Source: Tieghemostelium lacteum (taxonomy: Eukaryota; Evosea; Eumycetozoa; Dictyosteliales; Raperosteliaceae). From it: DNA of 64,000 nucleotides. The first letter of the stretch is position 1. Each line of letters opens with the position of its first letter. The position numbers and the translations under genes are program-made. The notes beneath the pieces were generated by a model. That model was not told the DNA's origin, did no database searches, and was given only the letters and a program-made list of their open reading frames with translations. This document shows positions 10,896 to 21,633 of this stretch, piece by piece. The stretch covers positions 1 through 64,000 of the forward strand of contig LODT01000020.1 in NCBI GenBank assembly GCA_001606155.1, given 5' to 3'.

Positions 10896-11886
10896 TTAAC
10901 CAATAGTAACTGAGAATATTTTACAAAGGTAGGCAAGACCACCTGGGAAACTCTTTCCGACGGCAGTAAATTTCCATTCTGGTCCATCTCTATAGACTTC
11001 ACCACAGATAAGAGCAGTATTCATACCACCCTCACCTGTCAAATCGTAGCGGCACACATTTCTACCTGTTTCTTGATTAGCAACACGAATGAATGCTCTT
11101 GGAACTTGACTGAAATTTTGTCTTCTCATATCAGCATCATGAATTGATACTGCAAATACCAATCTAGTAATATTTGGTGATACCTGTAATAAATTTACAC
11201 TTATAACTTCATCATCACCTTCTCCCATACTATTTTATATATATATATATGTATACATATATATTAAATTCCAATATTAATAAAATAGAAAAAGTATTCT
11301 AAAAAATATATGAATTTACATACCCAGAAAGATTATCACCGTGGTGGAAGATTGCACCGTCTCTTGATTGTTTGTTATTATAAAATATAAAATCAGAGTT
11401 TGAAGTTACCATACCATTTGGACCTAACATAAAGACGACAGCATCTAAATCAAATGGACAATTTGGGTTATATTGGTTGATATCCCAACCTAAACCAATG
11501 TGAAGACGTCTTAGATATGGGTCTTGTTTAGTTAATGAAATATGTTGATCTTTAAAGAGGTTAATACCAGAAGGGTTATTTGGCATTGGTGGTGGAGGTC
11601 CATATTGACCTGGCTGGTTTGGTGGTGGTTGGTTATATTGTCCAGGTGGACCACCTCCAAATTGACCACCCATTGGTGGTTGTGGTGGACCAGTTGAAGC
11701 TATAGGTGGTGGAGGTGGTGGTAATCCACTACCTGTTGGTGCGGATGGTCCACCATAGTTACTAAGTGGTGGTGCTTTACCATAATTTGATTGAAGTGGT
11801 TGTTGTACACCTGGTGTTGAAGATGGTTGTCTATAATAATTATTATTTCCTGCTCCAGGATTATTTGGTGGTGGAGGATTATACAT
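10896..11886 (-). CDS. TerD-domain protein, CABP1-like
   Basis: A protein of 298 residues in two exons (11324-11886, 10896-11229) separated by a 94-bp intron. The N-terminal ~100 residues are Pro/Gly/Gln/Tyr-rich, with runs such as LPPPPPP. The rest is a TerD domain with [19 protein letters not shown] and the later [19 protein letters not shown]. discoideum cAMP-binding proteins CABP1 and CABP2 belong to the same CAPAB/TerDEXZ family and have similar Pro/Gly-rich heads. Bacterial TerD proteins bind calcium and act in stress and tellurite resistance. The likely role is calcium- or cAMP-linked; the exact paralogue is not resolved. Confidence 0.9.
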
Positions 11887-12302
11887 TTTGTTGTATTATT
11901 TGAAATGAAAAATCTCTGTTTTGGAAGGGGTAAAAAATAAAAAATTTTTTTTTTTAACATATTAAATTTTTTTCAATTTTATTGACTGTTACAAGATTTT
12001 GATTTTCACACTCTTTCCTTGATAAGAAAATGTGTTATTATTATTTCTATTTTATTTTTACAATTTCAAGTTTTGTTATGAAGAAAATACATTTTTTTTT
12101 TAATAATAAAACAGTTTGATATGGTTAAATGTAACTCTTAGGCTTAAATGTTGACATTTGTTCTCCTTTAGTGTATCAATATTGTTACTGTTTTTTAAAT
12201 TAATTAGTAAGACAGACATGTTAATATTAAACTAAAACTTTTAAAAACATAAATTTTCATTTTATTTGACTGATATCTGAAATCATTTTAGACTAATTCC
12301 AT
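11887..12302. other. intergenic, no gene seen
   Basis: This is upstream DNA of the TerD gene and downstream DNA of the first F-box/LRR-like paralogue. The end near 12258 belongs to the duplicated unit. Confidence 0.5.
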
Positions 12303-13881
12303 TTATTTAAAATAATCTGACAATAATAATACAGAGTTTAAACTCTTGAAATCATCTCTATGAATTGTAATTTTAATATTATCATTGGTGGTTTTGATTA
12401 ATTTTGGCTTAAATTCATAACATCGTTGTATAGATTTTTGAGTAAGTTTTGGTTGAACGTGTGTATTAATATAGTTTCCAAAAAGAATAATTTCATTTAG
12501 TCTCTGGTTATTGTCAAGTATATCGTTTAGATGTTTAGCACTTAAATAGTCCATAACAAGACCTAATGTTTTGATAGATGGACTGAGATTATTAATTAAT
12601 ACTTTAAAATCATGAATAAAACCTTTTGGAGGTTTTTTATTACATTTTTTACCCCAACAGCTGTTATCGTTATTACAAATTGATAAATTTGTGAGTGTTT
12701 TGTGATTCATCAGTAAATGTTGGCATTTATCCCAAAGATCTTGAGAGAACTCTTCATTTGGTGTAATATACTCATCATCATAATAGAATGGACAAAATAA
12801 TGAATCAAATGTACCATCTAATTCTTCATCCTCGTCTAATTCATCATAGTATTTTTCTGAGAATCTTCTGTATTCTATTCTCTCTAAATCAATATTTTCA
12901 TTAGGATCTTCTTCAACTTCATCTTCAATATCAAAGTCATCATCACGATTAGCATTTGAATCATAACTCTTGTAGAATGAATAAATTTGGTGAAGTTGTA
13001 AATCTACATGAAGAGTATGAATATTTGGTGATTGAAGTAATCTGTAGAATGTAAATAATGATATTGGTGTATCAATAATTTTTACAGATTCATATCGTGA
13101 ATTGTGTTTAGATATACTATGACACATTGTAAAATGAGGGTATTCTGATTCAGTGTAAGCGACAGACTGTAGAACCAAATCAATAGGATCCAATATGATT
13201 ATAGCATCTCTAAAATCAGAAAAATCAGTATGATCTCGCATATCAGTATCAATTCGCATTTCAGATTTAAGTACCAGAGATTTAGTTTCAAAGTTTTTAT
13301 GTAACATTTCATTGTTATTTTGACCGTTACAAAAAGGCTTTTCTTCGCAGTCAGTGGCAATATCAAAATGATATTGAACATTAGGAATTTGAATTTGGTT
13401 GAGTAAATTCAATGAATCCCATCGAATAGGTGAACTATATTTGTATCCATCAAAGACTACTAATATACTTTCAATTGATAGGATATTGCCTTTATCTTTG
13501 TATTCTGAAATTGCATCAACAAATGATTTAATGTTTACAAGTTCAAATTTCAAGTGTTTAACATTTTCAAAATTGGAGTAAAATCTAAATCTGTTGTTAC
13601 TATTGATTAGATTGAATTCACATGGGTTATGTGACTGTGCAAATTTAGATTTTTCCATATCAACAATCATTGTACAAGCCACCTGTTTTTTCAAAATTTC
13701 AAACCATTCCCAACAAACCAATGAATAATTCATTGCCCATTTGATAATTGGAAGATGTGACTTTGAAGAATCAATTAAACCCAATTCTTTTGACAATATC
13801 ATTAATATAGATTTCTCTAAATATAATGATAATTTTACAATCCTAGTCTCTTCTTTAACTTCGTTGTCCATTTCTAGATTT
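12258..13881 (-). repeat. tandem gene duplication, copy 1
   Basis: This unit is near-identical to 14976-16550. The match runs from the shared 3' flank (TATTTGACTGATATCTGAAA) to just upstream of the start codon (CCATTTCTAGATTT), with mostly codon-sized gaps. Flanks diverge abruptly at both ends apart from a short patch (GTTCTTAGAAATTT) further upstream. Confidence 0.9.
12303..13871 (-). CDS. F-box/LRR-like protein, tandem paralogue 1
   Basis: An intronless 522-residue protein. The N-terminus (about residues 1-70) contains helices with SLVCWEWFEILKKQ, the kind of degenerate F-box common in dictyostelid families. The rest has irregular leucine-rich segments and a very acidic insert around residues 305-345 (EDEVEEDPNENIDLE and DELDEDEELDG). 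No catalytic motif is visible. The paralogue at 15044-16540 shares nearly all of the sequence. Such families are lineage-specific; an SCF substrate-adaptor role is only suggested by the F-box-like start. Confidence 0.8.
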   Translation of the reverse strand: MDNEVKEETRIVKLSLYLEKSILMILSKELGLIDSSKSHLPIIKWAMNYSLVCWEWFEILKKQVACTMIVDMEKSKFAQSHNPCEFNLINSNNRFRFYSNFENVKHLKFELVNIKSFVDAISEYKDKGNILSIESILVVFDGYKYSSPIRWDSLNLLNQIQIPNVQYHFDIATDCEEKPFCNGQNNNEMLHKNFETKSLVLKSEMRIDTDMRDHTDFSDFRDAIIILDPIDLVLQSVAYTESEYPHFTMCHSISKHNSRYESVKIIDTPISLFTFYRLLQSPNIHTLHVDLQLHQIYSFYKSYDSNANRDDDFDIEDEVEEDPNENIDLERIEYRRFSEKYYDELDEDEELDGTFDSLFCPFYYDDEYITPNEEFSQDLWDKCQHLLMNHKTLTNLSICNNDNSCWGKKCNKKPPKGFIHDFKVLINNLSPSIKTLGLVMDYLSAKHLNDILDNNQRLNEIILFGNYINTHVQPKLTQKSIQRCYEFKPKLIKTTNDNIKITIHRDDFKSLNSVLLLSDYFK

Positions 13882-14288
13882 CTTTTTTCAAAAAATTTTA
13901 TAATTATTCAAAAATGTATTGTTCTTAGAAATTTTTGCCTTTTTGAAAAATTAATTTTTTTTTGAAGTTTAAAATTCCCAGTATTCCATTCTTCCACTGT
14001 TTTCCAAAAGCATTGGCTATATTTCCGATTATTTAAATATATAAAATCATTCTTTTTGTTTAGTTTTAAAACCTTGTAGCTGACCAAAAATCTTTGCAGT
14101 CATTACATTGTTTGTAATTCTCTATGTATTTGTGTATCCATTCACATGAGTGTACAAATTATATCTGCACACTCTGTAAGATATTTTTTGGCTGGAAAAT
14201 AAAATAACGGCTAAGAATTGCACTTTCTTTGGTAACTATTTTTGTTTCAATCTAGATCTTTTTTTCCCCCATTTATAAATTTTTGCAT
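13872..14288. other. spacer between LRR copy 1 and dead guanylate kinase
   Basis: No gene is supported. A minus-strand frame near 14080-14170 reads a short Cys/Trp-containing peptide but has no start and no family I know. Confidence 0.5.
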
Positions 14289-14742
14289 ATGATAGATACC
14301 AAACTACTTATTTTTATTATTACTGGGCCATCAGGGGTTGGTAAAGGAGCATGTAGGTAATAAATAAACTTGAAAGTTTTTAATTAACTAATTTAAATAG
14401 TAATTCAAAAATTAAAAAAAGAATATGTAAATTATATCGGACACATTATTTCCCACACAACTAGAAAACCTAGATTAGGTGAGGTAAACAAAAAAGATTA
14501 TTATTTTATTGAGAGTGAACTCATTAAAAAATAGATTACAGATAAGAAGTACTGAGAGTGAAGATTCCATTAAATTACGATTAGAAAATGCCCAAAAAGA
14601 AATGGAATACACAAATATTCCCAATTTATTTGATAAAATAATTGTAAATGATAATTTAGAAACTGCTTTTGAGGAATTGAAACAATTTATGGGTCCATAT
14701 TTAGAAATACAAAAAAACAAAGGAAACTCCAAGGGTCAATAA
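14289..14742 (+). pseudogene. guanylate kinase pseudogene
   Basis: This is a remnant of GMP kinase (GMP + ATP to GDP + ADP). The start reads TGPSGVGKG, the P-loop of guanylate kinase. An in-frame stop or a former intron follows. Then, in another frame, [15 protein letters not shown] is the GMP-binding segment, continuing into DYYFIESEL. After a stop the C-terminal part appears in another frame: RSTESEDSIKLRLENAQKE and FDKIIVNDNLETAFEELKQF. The central ~70 residues, including the rest of the GMP-binding domain, are missing. With an internal deletion and frame changes it cannot make a full enzyme. The retained parts still align well, so decay seems moderate. Confidence 0.88.
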
Positions 14743-15043
14743 AACTTGTCACAGAAGCGATTAGATCATCTTTTGATTTTCTAAACACTCTTTACTTTGT
14801 TATCCTTAATTTCAATCTTTTATTAATTCTAATCTTTGGAAAATTCTTTTCCCTTGCCTTTTAATTTTAAACAACAAATCATATTTCCTCTCCTTTCTTA
14901 TTTTCTATTCGTATTTCTTCTTACTTATTTTCCTCTTAAAATAATAAATAGAAAACTTGAAAATACAACTAAAAGAATTTTATTTGACTGATATCTGAAA
15001 TCATTTTAAGACTAATCCATTTATTTAATCCACATATCTGAAA
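14743..15043. other. spacer, no gene seen
   Basis: This is T/C-rich sequence downstream of the pseudogene; from 14976 it is the duplicated 3' flank of the LRR unit. Confidence 0.5.
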
Positions 15044-16550
15044 TTAATTTAAATACACTACCATTAAATCATCTCTATGAATTGTAATTTTAATATTATC
15101 ATTGGTGGTTTTGATTAATTTTGGCTTAAATTGATAACATCGGCTAGATTTTTGAGTAAGTTTTGGTTGAACGTGTGTATTAATATAGCTTCCAAAAAGA
15201 ATAATTTCATTTAGTCTTTGGTTATTGTCAAGTATATCGTTTAGATGTTTAGCACTTAAATAGTTCATAACAAGACCTAATGTTTTGATAGATGGACTGA
15301 GATTATTAATTAATACTTTAAAATCATGAATAAAACCTTTTGGAGGTTTTTTATTACAGCTACCCCAACAACTGTTATCGTTATTACAAATTGATAAATT
15401 TGTGAGTGTTTTGTGATTCATCAGTAAATGTTGGCATTTATCCCAAAGATCTTGAGAGAACTCTTCATTTGGTGTAATATCCTCATCATAATAGAATGTA
15501 CAAAATAATGAATCAAATGTACCATCTAATTCTTCATCCTCGTCTAATTCATCATAGTATTTTTCTGAGAATCTTCTGTATTCTATTCTCTCTAAATCAA
15601 TATTTTCATTAGGATCTTCTTCAACTTCATCTTCAATATCAAAGTGGTGACTATTAGCATATGAATCATAACTCTTGTAGAATGAATAAATTTGGTGAAA
15701 TTGTAAATCTACATGAAGAGTATGAATATTTGGTGATTGAAGTAATCTGTAGAATGTAAATAATGATATTGGTGTATCAATAATTTTTACAGATTCATAT
15801 CGTGAATTGTGTTTAGATATACTATGACACATTGTAAAATGAGGGTAATATGAATCAGAGCAACTGAAAGACTGTAGAACCAAATCAATAGGATCCAATA
15901 TGATTACAGCATCTCTAAAATCAGAAAAATCGGTGCAATCTAATCGTATATCAGATTTAAGTACCAGAGATTTAGTTTCAAAGTTTTTATGTGACATTTC
16001 ATTGTTATTTTGAACGTTATTTTCACATTCAGTTTGAATATCAAAATGATATTGAACATTAGGAATTTGAATTTGGTTGAGTAAATTCAATGAATCCCAT
16101 CGAATAGGTGAATAATATTTGCTAACTACTAATATACTTTCAATTGATAGGATATTGCCTTTATCTTTGTATTCTGAAATTGCATCAACAAATGATTTAA
16201 TGTTTACAAGTTTAAATTTCAAGTGTTTAACATTTTCAAAATTGGAGTGAAATCTATATCTATTGTTACTATTGATTAGACTGAATTCACATGGGTTATG
16301 TGACTGTGCAAATTTAGATTTTTCCATATTAACAATCATTGTACAATCCGCCTGTTTTTTCAAAATTTCAAACCATTCCCAACAAACCAATGAATAATTC
16401 ATTGCCCATTTGATAATTGGAAGATGTGACTTTGAAAAATCAATTAAACCCAATTCTTTTGACAATATAATTAATATAGATTTCTCTAAATATAATGATA
16501 ACTTTACAATCCTAGTCTCTTCTTTAACTTCGTTGTCCATTTCTAGATTT
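14976..16550 (-). repeat. tandem gene duplication, copy 2
   Basis: This is a direct, same-orientation copy of 12258-13881, including 3' flank and whole coding region. Indels are mostly multiples of three, so both frames stay open. Confidence 0.9.
15044..16540 (-). CDS. F-box/LRR-like protein, tandem paralogue 2
   Basis: An intronless 498-residue protein, near-identical to the 522-residue protein at 12303-13871. Differences are in-frame losses (for example the region after IESILVV, and around the RIDTDMRDHTD segment of copy 1), scattered substitutions, and a different C-terminal tail after KITIHRDD. The acidic insert is kept. As both frames are intact, both copies could be expressed. No function is assigned beyond the F-box-like head and leucine-rich body. 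Confidence 0.8.
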   Translation of the reverse strand: MDNEVKEETRIVKLSLYLEKSILIILSKELGLIDFSKSHLPIIKWAMNYSLVCWEWFEILKKQADCTMIVNMEKSKFAQSHNPCEFSLINSNNRYRFHSNFENVKHLKFKLVNIKSFVDAISEYKDKGNILSIESILVVSKYYSPIRWDSLNLLNQIQIPNVQYHFDIQTECENNVQNNNEMSHKNFETKSLVLKSDIRLDCTDFSDFRDAVIILDPIDLVLQSFSCSDSYYPHFTMCHSISKHNSRYESVKIIDTPISLFTFYRLLQSPNIHTLHVDLQFHQIYSFYKSYDSYANSHHFDIEDEVEEDPNENIDLERIEYRRFSEKYYDELDEDEELDGTFDSLFCTFYYDEDITPNEEFSQDLWDKCQHLLMNHKTLTNLSICNNDNSCWGSCNKKPPKGFIHDFKVLINNLSPSIKTLGLVMNYLSAKHLNDILDNNQRLNEIILFGSYINTHVQPKLTQKSSRCYQFKPKLIKTTNDNIKITIHRDDLMVVYLN

Positions 16551-16678
16551 GGGAAAATGCATAAGTACTATTATAAAAAAATAAAAAGCTGATCAGCTTT
16601 TTTTTCTAAAAAAATTTTATTCGCGTAGAATGTTTTGTTCTTAGAAATTTAAATACAAGATATTTTGTCTTACATTTA

Positions 16679-17526
16679 TTAGTTCCACTCCATCTCATTA
16701 ATATCAATTTCTTTTTTAGTAATAGGATTATTTACATTATTATTTGATTTTTTCTTTTTTGTTAATTGTTTTTTTAATTGTTTTTTCATTTCTTGTTCTT
16801 GTTTTAACTTTTCATTCTCTAAATTGACACTATTCTGCAAGTGTTCTTGTAAAGTTAAAAATGGGTTGGATTTAAAATCTGGGTGTGCTAAAACATTTTT
16901 ATATTGTTGAATTTCTTTGTTACTGTAAATTACAATCATGGTTAATACACAAGTATGATGAAACATTAAGAAGAGAAGATACCTACGATATATTTGCTTT
17001 CTTTTGGTTTGTCATTTTTGTTGATTTTGGTTTTGAATCTAATTGATCGTCATCTAATAGATTATCAACAGAAGATATAAAATCTTTATTGAGGTTATCT
17101 AAACCCTCCTGTTGTTGTGATGTATTTGGTGTTAATTCTAATATTTGTCTTTGTTTATCTCTTCTCTTTAAAAGTAAACTTGAATTGACAGGATCTAATT
17201 TTGATAAGAAACTTTCTCTCTTTTGTTTAATCTTATCTTTTTTACTTCTGTTGTTTTGGTCTATTCTCTAATTTAGAATTACCAGAACCACTGGTAAGCT
17301 CTGCAAAATCTTTAGTATCCAATGTCAATGGTAACTGACTCTTATCCAATTGTTTAAATTTATCAACAGCAATAATTGGTTCAAATTTAATATTACTAGG
17401 TATGGCTACAAAATTGGTATGATTTGCACGAGCAAACATATCTTCATCCCCATCTTTATCTTTCTTTAAATTCGATGTTTTGGGTGCTTTTGAATGTAAA
17501 CTTGTTGTTTTTATTACTTTTGGCAT
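16679..17526 (-). CDS. slx9: ribosome biogenesis protein SLX9/FAM207A homologue, with a frame break
   Basis: SLX9 binds pre-40S particles in the nucleolus. The first part (17526 to about 17250) begins MPKVIKTTSLHSK. The conserved basic core KDKIKQKRESFLSKLDP reads in the neighbouring frame (about 17245 to 16987). A 64-bp intron (16923-16986) leads to the last exon (16679-16922) with KEIQQYKNVLAHPDFKSNPF, matching the FAM207A tail. The first frame runs into a stop about seven codons before the core, so one extra base (or an unrecognised intron of length 3n+1) lies near 17245-17262. With that base discounted the protein has about 260 residues, and the downstream phases then close exactly. A sequencing error is likely for such a conserved gene, but a true mutation cannot be excluded. 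Confidence 0.82.
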
Positions 17527-17632
17527 TCTAGTAATAGATCTATGTTGTGTGATGAATAAAAGATTGTGAATAATATTACAAAATTTTGAAAATCGGTTCG
17601 TTTTTTTTTTTTTTTGTTTATTTTGATATTAT

Positions 17633-18155
17633 TTACAAGTTTTGAGATTTCAAGTGCTCAACATATTTTTCCAAAGCACCTATAGATTCACCTACAGGTT
17701 TATACATAATATCTGAAATTGTTGCTATATAAAGTGTTTGAGTTCTATGTACAATTAAAAGTTTATATGTCTATAAATTGAATTAATTATCATAATGGTG
17801 GTTAAAAATTATTTGAAATTAGGTAACACATACACTTTTTGCAACAAAATAGTTTGGTTCCGTTTTTATTATAATATATGAGTCTATGGACACAAAAATA
17901 GCACAATCTTAGTCTTAGGGGTTTAAAGATATATAATTATGCATAAAATTTACCTCCATCAATTAGTTTACCTGAAAATGACATATAAAGTTCTCTGTTA
18001 TTTTCTAAACCTCTTGTAAAGTAATCAATTAGATCTTTAGTGATTACATTAGGTTTAGATTCTGCTAACATTTTTTCATTTTCAATGTTATAAATGCATG
18101 CATAATTAAATCTCTGCTCTATAAGACCTTTTGCATGATGTTCCCAACTAGTCAT
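17633..18155 (-). CDS. profilin
   Basis: Actin-monomer-binding protein of 129 residues in three exons (17954-18155, 17834-17883, 17633-17770), all in phase. The N-terminal MTSWEHHAKGLIEQ carries the Trp of the poly-proline site. The C-terminal helix GESIGALEKYVEHLKSQNL is typical of profilins. The length is slightly above D. discoideum profilins (about 126). It differs enough from the classical profilin I/II pattern that it may be the divergent third paralogue. The middle exon is only 50 bp, which makes the gene easy to truncate in automated calls. Confidence 0.88.
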
Positions 18156-18652
18156 TTTTAATTAAACTTTAATTATTTTTTTTAAATTACACTAAAAAAA
18201 TCATTATAAGTCAACATCATTTTGCCTCTTCCAAATCATCCCACTTATCAATTCCATTTTTTTTTTTAATTTTTTGATTTTTTTTTTTTTTTCTTCTTGC
18301 ATTCCTTGAAAATAACAATTAATTTCAAAACTAATTACACCCCAATGTAAAAGTAAAATCAAATTTATAAAATCTTAATTTTTTTTTTAATAATGACAAC
18401 TTATTATTATTTATTATATTTTTAAATAATTAAAATTAGATTTAGAGAAAAAAGTAATAATCTTTTTCTTTGAAACATAATTAAAATTTAATTTCCATAT
18501 ATAGACATCCAAAAGAAGACCCAGGACCACAAGAATAAAAAATTTTTATTTTATTTAAAATTTATATAAAAAACCTTTTCAGAATCACAATTTAACAATA
18601 CGAATTTAAATTATTATATATATATATAACACACAAAATATAAAGATATAAA
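18156..18652. promoter_or_regulatory. divergent promoter, profilin / RCC1-BTB
   Basis: Long T tracts (about 18259-18291) and TATATATA at 18618-18628 lie just upstream of the plus-strand start. These are typical dictyostelid core promoter features. Confidence 0.5.
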
Positions 18653-21359
18653 ATGTCAGGTATGTATAAATGTATAAATAGTAATAATAAAGAGTTTATT
18701 TAAACATTTATTAACTTGAATGTATGTATATATAGTAATTGCATTTGGAAATAGTAGAAATGGACAATTAGGTCAAGAATTGAATAAAGATTTACCAGAT
18801 CCAACAGTTATACAATTTCTTAAAGGTAAAAGAATTACCCATGTGGCATGTGGTGAATCACATTCTATTGGTATTTCACATTTTGGTGATGTTTACAGTT
18901 GGGGACGTTCTAAAGAAGGTCAATTAGGAACTGGTGAAGAACAAACAAAGACACAATATATAAATCAACCACAGGTTATAAAAACACTGTTACATGAGAG
19001 AATAGTTAAAGTTGCTTGTGGTAATTTTCATAGTTTAGCACTATCAGAAAGTGGTAAAGTTTATGAATGGGGTCAATTACATAAGATTTCAACTAGTGAG
19101 AAAGAAGTTGGTGGTGGAAATGCCACTGATATGATTCAAATGCCAGGTTTACATGCAAGTTATTATGCAGAGCAATCTTTGTCATTGTATTTAAATGGTG
19201 AGAAATTTGCTGTTGATAAAGAGGTTCAAATGGTAAATAGTAATCCAAATCAGGATATGGATGATCAAGAGGTAGAAGAGAATCAAAATGAAGATGAACA
19301 ATCACGTCATAAACATATTGGTAAAATTATAGATCACATTCAACAGACACCTCAATTGATTGCTGGTGTTTTGGAAGATGAAGAGATTATTGATATATCT
19401 GCTGGTTGGGCATATTCTGCTGTTGTTACTAGATCTGGTAAAGTTTTTACATGGGGTTTCAATGAAAAAGGTCAACTTGGTCTAGGTGATAGATGGTTTC
19501 ATGGTTCACCACAATATGTACACGCATTAAAAGATGTTAAAGTAGTCTCTGTAAGTTGTGGTAGACAACACATGTGTGCTGTAACTGAAAATGGTTTAGT
19601 ATACAGTTGGGGACTTGGTATCTTTGGTCAACTTGGTCATGGTAAATTAAAATCCTATCTCCATCCAGTTTTAATTAAGCATTTTGTTCAACCAACCACA
19701 CCACAACAACCCGCACAAAACCCACAACCCCCACAACAAAATAATACTGAACCACAACAACAACAAGAAGGAGAAGAACAAGTACATCAACCACAACAAG
19801 CACAAGAGATAGTTATTGATTATAAGAATCCATCAACTATTGAACCAGTTATAAAGATTCAACAGATTACATGTGGTGCTAATTTTACAGTTGCTAGAAG
19901 TCAACAATGTAAATTATATTCATTTGGTCATGGTGAATATGCACAATTGGGTTGTATAACTGAAGAGAATCAACATAATGATTGGAATCGTTCAAATGGC
20001 GAGAGTAATCATTTGAGTTATTCTAAACCTACTCTGATAAAGTCATTGGAGGATAAGAATATAAAATATGTTGCATGTGGTCATTTACATGTTTTGGCTG
20101 TAACTGAAGATAATGATACTTATGCATGGGGTTGGGGTTCATCTGGTTGTTTAGGTTTTGGTAATAAGAGATTTTATCTAGTTCCATCTTTAGTACCTTC
20201 ATTGTCAGGTGAAGAGATCAGCTCCATTTCAGCTGGTGAAAAACATACTCTTGTTGTAAGATCATCTGATACCACAACCTTTGCATTTGACTATAAGGTT
20301 TTAGTTAACGATAAAGAAACTGCCGATATCTGTTTCCTGGTACAAGACAAGAAGATTTATGGTCATTTATTCTTTATTAAATCACGTTGTCCAAAACTCT
20401 ATGCTATGGTGTTATTCGATAAGAGATTCAATTCTGATCTTTATAAACTAAATCAAGAAGGTCTAAGAGAAATTCAGATTCCATCTCACATTAAACCAGC
20501 TATATTCTTAGGTTTCTTATATTACATGTACACCGATCACATTATTATTGCACCACATCTTAGAAATGAATTGGCTGAATTTGCATTGAAGATGTCTACA
20601 CCACGTCTTGCCAATCTCTGTCATCAACATCACTACAAGTTAAGAAAACTTGAAAAGATCCCACCCTCGACATTCAGTAAGGATATTACTAATTATTTGG
20701 AACCTACTGAAGAGACTTGCGATATATTCTTTAAGAGTACCGATTCAGACAAAGAGTTTTTGGGTGCACATAAGTCAGTTCTGTTACATAGAAATCCATA
20801 TTTTAAAACCATGTTTGAATGTTCATTTAAAGAGTCAACACAAAGTCACTTTATTCTGGGTGAAGATATTAATATTAAAGATTTCAAGTTAATTCTTGAC
20901 TATATCTATGGCGCTGATCAGTCAATGGTAAATCAAGAAAATGCAATTGATCTCTTATGTCTAGCCGATAGATTTATGATTGATGATCTTAAACATGTCT
21001 GTGAATACTATCTAGAACAGTTGATTTACAATAACATTACAACACTCAAAGATTACATTTCAGTTAAAAAACTAAATCAATCAATTCAAAACCAAAAGAA
21101 AACTACACCAAATCACATTAAAGGTTTCCTAACCTCAGTCTTAAAGAAATTTGTAAATACTCCAGAATCACCAACTACAGCAACCTCACCAACCATGAAC
21201 GAAGACTCGGATTTTGAAACTGCAATTAATTCATTTGATAACATATGTCTATTAATGGATGTTGCTGATCGTTTCCTTGCTAAACGTTTACAAAGAGTTT
21301 GTCTAGAAACATTCACTGAAATTCCAATTCAAACTCTAAGTAAATTTATTGTAGTATAA
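18653..21359 (+). CDS. RCC1-repeat and double BTB protein
   Basis: A protein of 876 residues. Exon 1 is only seven bases (18653-18659, ATG TCA G), joined over a 76-bp intron to 18736-21359, giving MSVIAFGNSRNGQLG. RCC1 repeats (residues about 5-515) show the usual VACGxxHS and WGxxxxGQLG motifs, interrupted by a Gln/Pro-rich insert near residue 325. A first BTB domain follows at about 525-620 (KETADICFLVQDKKIYGHL). A second lies at about 655-755 (TCDIFFKSTDSDKEFLGAHK) with a BACK-like tail. RCC1-BTB proteins of this kind are usually Cullin-3 substrate adaptors; RCC1 blades here need not mean Ran exchange activity. A frame starting at 18720 would give a false N-terminus. Confidence 0.88.
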
Positions 21360-21505
21360 AAAAAAAATAAACTTTTGTATTTAATTTATTTATTTTAAAA
21401 GAATATCTTTTATTAAATTTATGTAGAGAGTTCATAGTGATCCCCTCTTTTGTGTAAAAGAACTATTGTGTAAATTTATATTACAATAATATTTTTTTTT
21501 ATATA

Positions 21506-21521
21506 TACCTTTATAAAGGTA
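21506..21521. other. perfect 16-nt palindrome between convergent genes
   Basis: TACCTTTATAAAGGTA is self-complementary and lies between two convergent 3' ends; it may form a hairpin in either 3' UTR. Confidence 0.4.
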
Positions 21522-21633
21522 CCTTTTTATATATAATATACAATACAATTTTAGCTATATATTCTGGAAGGCTTCGTTTTCTCTCCATATTCATTTAATA
21601 GGGTAGTTTTTTTTTATTTATTAATTGTTAATT

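Noticed and set aside
14075-14170. Cys/Trp-containing peptide on the minus strand upstream of the guanylate kinase pseudogene
   Set aside because: No ATG, bounded by stops in all frames and not matched to a family; too short to support.
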